Assembly (NCBI RefSeq): GCF_009696685.2
Contig: NZ_CP102355.1
Coordinates: 372,001-436,000 of the forward strand
Origin: Paracoccus sp. SMMA_5_TC
GTDB lineage: Bacteria > Pseudomonadota > Alphaproteobacteria > Rhodobacterales > Rhodobacteraceae
DNA length: 64,000 bases
Reading direction: 5' to 3'
The notes under the pieces were generated by a model that saw nothing but the letters and a program-made list of their open reading frames with translations, was not told the origin of the DNA and did not search any database. The translations under genes were made by a program, and so were the position numbers. Numbering within the stretch: the stretch's first letter is position 1; each line of letters opens with the position of its first letter. Positions 53,925 to 61,099 of this stretch are shown one piece after another.

Positions 53925-54731
53925 ATGGCACGCAGCGGCACAGTCCTGTTGACGCTTTCGGTGCTGGTGTTCATCGCCAGCTCGCTGGCCTATGCGCTGT
54001 GGCCCCATGCCGGCCTGCTGCCGCCCGAGCCGCCCAATCCCTGGTCGGGATTGCGTCCCGTCCCCGCGCCAATCGACCCGGTCCAGCTGTTCCTGAAACC
54101 CGAAAGCCTGGCAATGTCGGCGCTGTTGGGCATGATCTGGGCGGCATTGGCCTATCACGTGCTGCGCATCTGGATCGAGCGGCATCGCTTGGCCCATGGC
54201 CGCAACCAAGCCGCCACCACGGCAGAAACGCGGGGGCATGATCCGGCGCCGCAGGATCCGGTTTCGGAACAGCTGCCGCTGCTGGTCGGGTTGCTGACGG
54301 GCGCGACATGGCCGTGGCTGATTTCCACGGCCCCTGTCGCCACCCTGTTGCTGGCGCTGCTGATGAGCCTGGGCTTTCTGCTGGGGGCGCTGCGCGGATG
54401 GCGACTTGGACAGGTCATCAAGCGCAGTTCCACCTTGGGATTTGTCGCCGGCTGGGCCTTGCTCTTGGGGCTCTCGGTATTCGCCGTGTTCGTGCGAGAC
54501 CGGTTGCAGGTATCCTCGGCCGCAGCGACCACCGTCGCGGTGCTGGTGGGGGCCGTCGCGGCCGTCAGCGTTCAGTTGCGCCTGGGGCAACGCATCGGCT
54601 TCAGCGTCGCCTTGATCTGGGGATTGATCGGCATTGCTGCCGGCACGGTCGGCGACGATGCCGCCGTGGCCACGGCCACGGTGGTCGCGATCGCCATGGT
54701 GGCCGTGGCGGTGGTGCGGGTCACGACCTGA
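53925..54731 (+). CDS. Conserved membrane protein of unknown function
   Basis: A 268-residue protein with about six or seven membrane segments: one near residues 7-27, one near 65-85, then a pair or more at 120-160 and 175-195, and a highly Ala/Val-rich pair at 205-265. The loop after the first contains PPEPPNPWSGLRPVPAPIDP and the third region is preceded by a polar, Pro-rich stretch. I recognise no transporter or enzyme motif. It follows serS by 71 bases and converges with der, two bases from its end. Confidence 0.7.
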   Translation: MARSGTVLLTLSVLVFIASSLAYALWPHAGLLPPEPPNPWSGLRPVPAPIDPVQLFLKPESLAMSALLGMIWAALAYHVLRIWIERHRLAHGRNQAATTAETRGHDPAPQDPVSEQLPLLVGLLTGATWPWLISTAPVATLLLALLMSLGFLLGALRGWRLGQVIKRSSTLGFVAGWALLLGLSVFAVFVRDRLQVSSAAATTVAVLVGAVAAVSVQLRLGQRIGFSVALIWGLIGIAAGTVGDDAAVATATVVAIAMVAVAVVRVTT

Positions 54732-54732
54732 C

Positions 54733-56202
54733 TCAGGCCCCCTTGGGCTTCTGCCGGCGCTTGTGTTTGGCCAAGGCCCCCGACTGATTGATCTTGGCCG
54801 CCTTATCCTTGTAGGGATTCTTGGCCCCCTGATCGCGGAAGGTCAGGCGAATCGGCGTTCCCGGCATGTCGAAATCGGCGCGCAGCCCGTTCACCAGATA
54901 GCGCTGATAGCTGTCGGGCAGCTTGTCGGTGTGGGTGGCCATGACCACGAAAGCCGGCGGCCGCGCCTTGACCTGGGTGATATAGCGCAGGCGGATACGC
55001 CGGCCGCCCGGTGCCGGCGGCGGATGCGCCTCGGTCATGGCACCCAGCCACTGGTTCAGCCGCGCCGTCGGAATGCGCCGGTTCCAGACCTCATGCGCCT
55101 TGAGAATGGCCGCATGCAGGCGGTCCAGCCCCTTGCCGGTGCGGGCCGAGACGGTGACCAGCGGCGCGCCCTTCAGCTGCGGCAGCAACCGCTCGAACGC
55201 CTCGCGCAGCTCGTTCAGCTTTTGCGGCTTGTCTTCCTCGAGATCCCATTTGTTGGCGGCGACGACCACGGCGCGGCCTTCGCTTTCGGCGAAATCGGCA
55301 ATGCGCAGATCCTGTTGTTCAAAGGGGATGCCGACATCCAGCAACACCACCACCACTTCGGCAAAGCGCACCGCGCGCAGTCCGTCGGCCACCGACAGCT
55401 TTTCCACCTTGTCGGTCACCCGCGCCTTCTTGCGCATGCCGGCGGTATCGAAGATGCGCACCGGCGTGCCCATGAAGTCGGTGGTGACGCTGATCGAATC
55501 GCGGGTGATGCCGGCCTCGGGACCGGTCAGCAGCCGGTCCTCGCCCAGGATCTTGTTGATCAGCGTGGACTTTCCGGCATTGGGCCGCCCGATCACCGCG
55601 ATCTGCAGCGGCTTGGCGGCCGAGGGGCGCCAATCCTCGGTCTCGTCCTCGTCGTCCGAGACATCCACGTCGGTTTCGGGGGCTTGCTGGATGTTTTCGG
55701 ACTCGAACCGTTCGGCCAGCGGCAGCAGGGCGCGATAAAGATCGTCCATGCCCTCGCCATGTTCGGCGGAAATGCGCAAGGGCTCGCCCAGGCCCAGGGC
55801 ATAGGCCTCGATCGCGCCCGATTCGCCCGCCCGGCCTTCGGCCTTGTTGGCGGCCACAATCACATGGCGGGCCCGCTTGCGCAGGATGTCGGCGAAATAT
55901 TCGTCGGCGGCGGTGACCCCAGCCCGCGCATCGATCACGAACAGGCAGACGTCGGCCTCGTCCACGGCGCGTTCGGTCAGCCGCCGCATCCGGCCTTGCA
56001 GGCTGTCGTCATCGGCCATTTCCAGACCGGCCGAATCGACGACGATGAACCGCAGATCGCCCAGCCGGGCCTGGCCCTCGCGCAGGTCGCGCGTCACCCC
56101 CGGCTGGTCATCGACCAGGGCCAGCCGCTTGCCGACCAGGCGGTTGAACAGGGTGGACTTGCCGACATTCGGGCGCCCGACAATGGCGAGGGTAAAGCTC
56201 AT
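54733..56202 (-). CDS. der: Ribosome-assembly GTPase Der (EngA)
   Basis: A 489-residue protein with two consecutive GTPase domains, unique to Der: domain 1 with [14 protein letters not shown] and DSAGLE, domain 2 with [14 protein letters not shown] and [11 protein letters not shown] and NKWDLEE, and a C-terminal KH-like domain. It helps assemble the 50S subunit. The gene lies directly downstream of bamB and yfgM-like genes in the yfgM-bamB-der order also seen in E. coli. Its ATG overlaps the bamB stop by four bases. A lysine-rich tail ends the protein. Confidence 0.97.
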   Translation of the reverse strand: MSFTLAIVGRPNVGKSTLFNRLVGKRLALVDDQPGVTRDLREGQARLGDLRFIVVDSAGLEMADDDSLQGRMRRLTERAVDEADVCLFVIDARAGVTAADEYFADILRKRARHVIVAANKAEGRAGESGAIEAYALGLGEPLRISAEHGEGMDDLYRALLPLAERFESENIQQAPETDVDVSDDEDETEDWRPSAAKPLQIAVIGRPNAGKSTLINKILGEDRLLTGPEAGITRDSISVTTDFMGTPVRIFDTAGMRKKARVTDKVEKLSVADGLRAVRFAEVVVVLLDVGIPFEQQDLRIADFAESEGRAVVVAANKWDLEEDKPQKLNELREAFERLLPQLKGAPLVTVSARTGKGLDRLHAAILKAHEVWNRRIPTARLNQWLGAMTEAHPPPAPGGRRIRLRYITQVKARPPAFVVMATHTDKLPDSYQRYLVNGLRADFDMPGTPIRLTFRDQGAKNPYKDKAAKINQSGALAKHKRRQKPKGA

Positions 56203-57521
56203 CTGTATGCGATCAACTGGCCGTCATGGGTGACGACATAAAGGGTCTGGCCCGCGACGGCCGGGGCCGCAGCGGCGCCGCCCGGAATTTCGGCCGTGCC
56301 GACCAGGGCGCCCGATGCGGGGTCAAAGACGCGCAGATAGCCGTCCGAGCTGGCAAGGTAAAGCCGGTTTCCAGCCAGCACCGGACCGTAGTGGTTCCAG
56401 ACCCGGCTTTGCTTGCGCACGATCTGCTTGGTGAAATAGGGCAGCTTCTGCGCCCAGACCCGGCCGCCGGTGCTGGCGTCCAGCCGCAGCAACTGCGCCT
56501 GGTCATTGACCAGGAACACCGAATTGCCGGCTGGCAGCATCGCGCCCGAGGCGCCTTCGCCCACCTCCCAGCGGGGCATGCCGGTGGCCAGGTCGAATGC
56601 CCCCGCCCGGCCCGAGCTGGTGCCGGCATAGACGGTGCCGCCCGCGATCACCGGATCGCCGGTCATGTCCCGGAACAGCGCGATCGAGCGGCCCAGACGC
56701 GAGCCGGCGACATTGGCCGTCCAGATCGGGTTGCCGCTGGCCGCGTCCACCGCCGTCAGCGCCCCGGTCAGCGACGGCAGCACCACCGTCCCCCCGGAAA
56801 CGGCCGGCGCCGAATGGCCCATGACCCCTGCCATGCCCTCATTGCCGAAGTTGCGCCACAACACCTTGCCATCGCTGGCGCGCACCCCCCAGCCGACGCC
56901 ATTGCGGCCCTGGACGAATACGGTGCCGTTCTGAACCGCCGGCGCGCCGCTGACGGCGGTTTCCAGCTTCTGGCGCCAGGCGATGCCTCCGGTTCGGGCA
57001 TCCAGCGCCACCAGTTCGCCGTAACCGGTGGTGACCAGCACGCGATTGTCCTCGAAGGCGAGACCGCCGCCCGAGGCGCTGTCGCCGCTTTCGCCCGCCG
57101 GGCGCAGATCCACCTGCCAAACCCGCCCGCCCTGGGGGGTGGTGGCACTGACCCGCGAACGGCTGTCCAAGGTAAAGACCAGCCCCGCCGCCACGATCGG
57201 TTCGGCAGTGATGCGGTGGCGCTTATCGGAAGCCGCGCCGATCGACACCGCCCAGATGCGCTGCGTGCCCGCCCCCAGCGCCAGGTTGCCCGCGACATGC
57301 GCGGCATTGCCGCCCGGCTGCGACCAGTCGGCATTGGCGCGCAGCGGCGGCAGCGACAATGCGCTGCCCGTGGGCGCAGGCGGCTGTTCGGCGGCGGGAC
57401 CATCAGGCGACAGCACCGCGCGGGGGTCCAGACGCTCGCCCGGCAGGATGGTCTCGCGCTCGGCACAGGCCGACAGCGCGGTCAGACCGGCCAAAGCAGC
57501 GATCAGGGGCAGCCTCGTCAT
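56199..57521 (-). CDS. bamB: BamB-like PQQ-repeat lipoprotein of outer-membrane protein assembly
   Basis: A 440-residue lipoprotein: signal [19 protein letters not shown] with lipidated Cys19, then an Ala/Pro linker and an eight-bladed PQQ-type beta propeller, seen as repeated [21 protein letters not shown] and RLDASTG blade signatures. In the BAM complex it supports insertion of beta-barrel proteins. GAAGGAGAG stands just before the ATG. The order yfgM-bamB-der matches E. coli, which supports the BamB call over other PQQ-repeat proteins. Confidence 0.9.
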   Translation of the reverse strand: MTRLPLIAALAGLTALSACAERETILPGERLDPRAVLSPDGPAAEQPPAPTGSALSLPPLRANADWSQPGGNAAHVAGNLALGAGTQRIWAVSIGAASDKRHRITAEPIVAAGLVFTLDSRSRVSATTPQGGRVWQVDLRPAGESGDSASGGGLAFEDNRVLVTTGYGELVALDARTGGIAWRQKLETAVSGAPAVQNGTVFVQGRNGVGWGVRASDGKVLWRNFGNEGMAGVMGHSAPAVSGGTVVLPSLTGALTAVDAASGNPIWTANVAGSRLGRSIALFRDMTGDPVIAGGTVYAGTSSGRAGAFDLATGMPRWEVGEGASGAMLPAGNSVFLVNDQAQLLRLDASTGGRVWAQKLPYFTKQIVRKQSRVWNHYGPVLAGNRLYLASSDGYLRVFDPASGALVGTAEIPGGAAAAPAVAGQTLYVVTHDGQLIAYR

Positions 57522-57594
57522 CGCTCTCTCCTTCTTGCAGGGGCTGGCGTCATCTGCCCGCTGCACAGCTTGTTGCGCATCGATTGCCGGCGGA

Positions 57595-58290
57595 TCAGTT
57601 CACCGCCGGCGCCGGCATGGTCTGCGGCCCGGGATCCTGGTCGCGCTGGGGCTCGGCACCAAGGGTAATCATCATTTCGGACAGGCGGCGGCGCAAGGGT
57701 TCGGACAACCCGTCCTTTTGCTGGATCTGGCCGATCAGGGTGATCGCATCCTCGTTGCGCCCGGCATCGATCAAGGCCACGACCTTCTGTTCCAGCGCCA
57801 GCAGTTCAAAGGGCGCGCCAGGCTTGCTCAGCTGAGTCAGGGTCGCGTCACGCTCGGCCGGGTCCATGCTGCTGCCCGCGGCCATCACCGCCTTGAGCAG
57901 CGCCAGATCGTGCAACACCGGATCATCGGCGACCAGCGCGGCGGCGGCCTTCAGCCGCTGCGCCGCCTGCGCACCCTGACCCGCCTCGACCTCGGCGCCG
58001 GCGGCCAGCATCTCGGACAGGGCCTTGCGCGCCGCCGAACCCTGGCCATCGACGGCGGCCAGCGCGGCTGCCGGATCGTCGGCCTTTTGCGCCGCCAGCA
58101 CCGCATCGCCCCAGGCCTGCGCCTGCTGGCGCGCCTTGGTCGCGGAATATTCCCGCCAGGCCGCACCGCCGACAATGGCCAGGATCAGCAACAGCGCCAG
58201 CCAGCCATAGCGACGGAACATCGCAAACAGCCGGTCGCGGCGCAGATCCTCGGTCACCTCGTCGATGAAGCTGTCGTTCTGATTGGCCAT
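57595..58290 (-). CDS. YfgM-like tetratricopeptide membrane protein
   Basis: A 231-residue protein with one membrane helix at about residues 28-48 after a charged cytoplasmic N-terminus (MANQNDSFIDEVTEDLRRDR), then a helical TPR-like periplasmic region containing repeating Ala-rich helices, ending in a Pro-rich tail. This matches the YfgM family, which in E. coli binds the Sec translocon and periplasmic chaperones. Position before bamB and der agrees. The helical repeats are weak, so annotation as YfgM-like rests partly on context. Confidence 0.85.
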   Translation of the reverse strand: MANQNDSFIDEVTEDLRRDRLFAMFRRYGWLALLLILAIVGGAAWREYSATKARQQAQAWGDAVLAAQKADDPAAALAAVDGQGSAARKALSEMLAAGAEVEAGQGAQAAQRLKAAAALVADDPVLHDLALLKAVMAAGSSMDPAERDATLTQLSKPGAPFELLALEQKVVALIDAGRNEDAITLIGQIQQKDGLSEPLRRRLSEMMITLGAEPQRDQDPGPQTMPAPAVN

Positions 58291-58359
58291 GGTGCCCCCG
58301 GTTGTTCCTTGCCGCTGTTCTATACGGGCTTGCGTCCCTTTGCCAATGGCGCTGGCGCA

Positions 58360-59256
58360 TCACGCCCCGCGCGGCATCCTCCGCAGCGCCGAGGCCGAAT
58401 AGATCGCAAGCGCCAGCCAGATGATGGCAAAGGCGATCATGTGCCAGACGGTAAAGGTTTCGCCGAACAGCAGCACCGCGCACAGGAATTGCAGCGTCGG
58501 GTTCAGATACAGCATCAGCCCCAGCGTCGCCATTTCGACCCGTCGCGCGGCATAGCTGAACAGGATCAGCGGCACCGCCGTCACCGCCCCCGAGGCGACC
58601 AGCAGCAGGCTGACCGTCATGTCTTGGCCGAAGGCCACCGGCTGGGCCAATGCCGTCGGCATCACCCCCGCCGCCTGGGCCAGCAGCCAGCCCAGCGCCA
58701 GCGGCGTCAGCAGCGCCACCTCGGCCGCGACCGACAGCACCGGGCCCATGGGCAGGGATTTCTTGGCGACACCATAGAGGCCGAAGGTGACCGCCAGCCC
58801 CAGGCTGACCCAGGGCGCCACGCCCAAGCCCCAGGTCAGCAACAGCACCGCCGCCGCCGCCAGGCCGACGGCCAGCATCTGCGCCCGGCTGAGCCTTTCG
58901 CCAAAAACCACGACCCCCAGCAACACCGCGACCAGGGGAAAGATGTAATAGCCCAGCGAGCTTTGCACCACATGCCCCGACTGCACCGCCCAGATGAACA
59001 GGCCCCAGTTGGTCGACACCATCGCCGCCGCAAAACCGATGCGCGCCAGATGCGGCCCGGCAAGCGCGCGCCACAGCTCGGCCAGCCGTCCTTGCAGCGC
59101 CAGCACCCCCAGAAACAGCAATAGCGACCAGATGGTGCGATGCGCCAGCACCTCGACCGTGGGCACCCCGATCAGCAGCCGGTAAAAGATCGGCGACAGG
59201 CCCCAGGCGAGGCAGACGGCGATCATCGCCCAGAACCCCTTGGTCCATTCGCGCAT
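58360..59256 (-). CDS. rarD: RarD-type EamA-family transporter
   Basis: A 298-residue protein with ten membrane helices in two EamA repeats: MREWTKGFWAMIAVCLAWGL and SPIFYRLLIGVPTVEVLAHR in the first repeat, and VEMATLGLMLYLNPTLQFL with GETFTVWHMIAFAIIWLAL in the second. RarD proteins of Rhodobacteraceae belong to the drug/metabolite transporter superfamily; substrate unknown. ATG at 59256, GGGGGCCGGAA before it; the upstream frame crosses the sodB terminator and is rejected. It is transcribed separately from sodB. Confidence 0.9.
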   Translation of the reverse strand: MREWTKGFWAMIAVCLAWGLSPIFYRLLIGVPTVEVLAHRTIWSLLLFLGVLALQGRLAELWRALAGPHLARIGFAAAMVSTNWGLFIWAVQSGHVVQSSLGYYIFPLVAVLLGVVVFGERLSRAQMLAVGLAAAAVLLLTWGLGVAPWVSLGLAVTFGLYGVAKKSLPMGPVLSVAAEVALLTPLALGWLLAQAAGVMPTALAQPVAFGQDMTVSLLLVASGAVTAVPLILFSYAARRVEMATLGLMLYLNPTLQFLCAVLLFGETFTVWHMIAFAIIWLALAIYSASALRRMPRGA

Positions 59257-59337
59257 TTCCGGCCCCCGTTGCAGCGCGCCCAGACTTGCGTTGTATGGCG
59301 CGCGCCCGCAAGGGGCGAAAACGCCGGCACCAAATGC

Positions 59338-59363
59338 AAAAGGCCCGCCACAGGGCGGGCCTT
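59338..59363 (-). terminator. Rho-independent terminator of sodB
   Basis: On the minus strand AGGCCCGCC (59362-59354) pairs perfectly with GGCGGGCCT (59349-59341) around a four-base loop, with a TTTGC tail, 22 bases after the sodB stop. Confidence 0.88.
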
Positions 59364-59384
59364 GGTCGCAAGCCTTAGCCGCGA

Positions 59385-59984
59385 TCAGAGCCGCGAGGCC
59401 ACGTTTTCCCAGTTCACCAGATTGTTCAGGAAGTTTTCCAGATACTTCGGGCGGGCGTTGCGGAAGTCGATGTAATAGCTGTGTTCCCACACATCACAAC
59501 CCAGCAGTGCGGTCTGACCGAAGCACAGCGGGTTCACACCGTTTTCGGTCTTGGTCACTTTCAGGCTGCCATCGGCATCCTTGACCAGCCAGGCCCAGCC
59601 CGAACCGAACTGGCCAACGCCGGCTTCGGTGAACTTCTTCTTGAATTCATCCACCGAGCCGAAGGATTCGGTCAGCGCCTTTTCCAGCTCGCCCGGGATC
59701 GCCCCCGACTTGGGGCCCATCATTTCCCAGAACTGGGCATGGTTCCAGTGCTGGCTGGCGTTGTTGAAAATGCCGTTCTGAGCTACGGCGCCGGGCTGAT
59801 AGGTGCCCTTGACGATGTCCTCGAGGCTCTTGCCTTCCCATTCGGTGCCGGCCACCAGTTCGTTCAGCTTGTCGACATAGGCCTTGTGGTGCTTGTCGTG
59901 GTGGTATTCCAGCGTCTCCTTGGACATGCCGGCGGCGGCCAGCGCGTCATGGGCATAGGGAAGATCGGGAAGCGTGAAAGCCAT
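59385..59984 (-). CDS. sodB: Superoxide dismutase (Fe/Mn family)
   Basis: A 199-residue enzyme dismutating superoxide in the cytoplasm. Metal ligands are in EYHHDKHH (His28), the NHAQFW region and DVWEHSYYIDF with the final Asp and His; LPDLPYAHDAL begins the protein. The iron-type pattern AQFW...GSGWAWLV and the sequence NNASQHWNHAQF indicate the Fe subgroup, though metal cannot be fixed from sequence. An AAAGGAAA site is eight bases before the ATG and a terminator follows. Confidence 0.94.
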   Translation of the reverse strand: MAFTLPDLPYAHDALAAAGMSKETLEYHHDKHHKAYVDKLNELVAGTEWEGKSLEDIVKGTYQPGAVAQNGIFNNASQHWNHAQFWEMMGPKSGAIPGELEKALTESFGSVDEFKKKFTEAGVGQFGSGWAWLVKDADGSLKVTKTENGVNPLCFGQTALLGCDVWEHSYYIDFRNARPKYLENFLNNLVNWENVASRL

Positions 59985-60058
59985 GGTCGATTTCCTTTCA
60001 AGTGGTTTCGGCAGAGTTCTGGCATGGATGCCGAACGGGGGAAAGCCCTGTCGGCGTT

Positions 60059-60523
60059 TCAACGTCGCGGGGATGGGGGTGGTTCCTGCGGCAGATCCCC
60101 GGGCGCCCGCCCGCAAACCCCGCGTCCTGTCATCACATTGTCATAGCCCAGCGCCGTCGCCTGCAGCAGCGCGGCGCCATCGCCTTTCTGCACGGTCAGC
60201 CGGTAATCAAGCCGTTCGGTGCGTTGTCCGGAACGGTTGCGCACCCCGGCCAGCGCCCAGCCGTAGCTGCGGCTGGCGGCATCGTCCCGGACCACGCCCG
60301 CGACGATCGGGCGCCCGACCAGCGCCTTCAGGATCGGGTCGAACACCTCGATCCTGCCGTCGCGCGGGCCGCCGACCTGACGGGTCAGCATGATGAATTC
60401 GGGCACCCAGCCGGTGCCGCTTTCATCGGCGATTCGGCACATCATCACCACCGGCGGCTCTTGCGCGCGCGCCCAGGGCGAAGGGATCAGGCAGGCTAGG
60501 GCTATGGCAAGGGCAAGGCGCAT
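60059..60523 (-). CDS. Secreted hypothetical protein
   Basis: A 154-residue protein with a signal peptide (MRLALAIALACLIPSPWARA, cleavage near AQ-EPP) and a small beta-rich domain with VVMMCRIADESGTGWVPEF, VFDPILKALVGRPIVAGVV and VMTGRGVCG; two Cys could pair. The C-terminus is Pro/Arg-rich. I recognise no family. A longer start at 60553 (MDEAFQRLIP...) is possible; neither has a clear ribosome-binding site. It stands between sodB and soxG on the same strand. Confidence 0.65.
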   Translation of the reverse strand: MRLALAIALACLIPSPWARAQEPPVVMMCRIADESGTGWVPEFIMLTRQVGGPRDGRIEVFDPILKALVGRPIVAGVVRDDAASRSYGWALAGVRNRSGQRTERLDYRLTVQKGDGAALLQATALGYDNVMTGRGVCGRAPGDLPQEPPPSPRR

Positions 60524-60580
60524 GGGAATCAACCGCTGGAACGCCTCATCCATAAGCCCTGGCCCGGCGCGGGCAAGGCC

Positions 60581-61099
60581 CTAGCGCGGCTCCAGCGTGG
60601 TGCCGGGTGCGGCAGCCCCGCGCAACAATTCTGCCAGATAGTCGGTGACCGAGCGAAAGCCCACCAGCACAAAGCCGCCCGGCTCGCACCAGATGCCGCA
60701 GGCGACCTGCGCGGCGCGGGTGCGGCGCAATCCGTCCTGCGGCATCGCGCCCAGGTCGGTCGGGCACAGCTTGGCCAGAACCTGCCAGGCCCGGTCGCCC
60801 TGGATGCGGAACATGGCCCGCATGTCGCTGACATCCAGCACCAGCGCATGCTGCCCCGCCAGCCCCTGCTGCAATGCCTCGACCATCGCGGGCACATCCG
60901 CCCGTGGCAGCACCAGCAGCAGTTCGTCGGGCGACATCCAGCCCAGCAGCCGCCCCTGGTCGCGGGTGGTGGCGGTCTTTCCGGGCACCGCCAGGCCAGT
61001 GGCCTGGGCAATCGCCGCCCCTGCCGCGGTCAGGTCGGCGCGAATCTGGATCATGCCCATGTCCTGAACCTGCGAAATCCGTGCCAGCGCCTCAGCCAT
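60581..61099 (-). CDS. soxG: Sarcosine oxidase gamma subunit
   Basis: A 172-residue SoxG protein: MAEALARISQVQDMGMIQIR, then LGWMSPDELLLVLP, LVLDVSDMRAMFRIQG and LGAMPQDGLRRTRAAQVACGIWCEP, a conserved set that forms the folate-binding partner fold (GcvT-like) with SoxA in heterotetrameric sarcosine oxidase. Its start overlaps the soxA stop by eight bases, so the two are coupled, the usual ...soxA-soxG order. Confidence 0.92.
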   Translation of the reverse strand: MAEALARISQVQDMGMIQIRADLTAAGAAIAQATGLAVPGKTATTRDQGRLLGWMSPDELLLVLPRADVPAMVEALQQGLAGQHALVLDVSDMRAMFRIQGDRAWQVLAKLCPTDLGAMPQDGLRRTRAAQVACGIWCEPGGFVLVGFRSVTDYLAELLRGAAAPGTTLEPR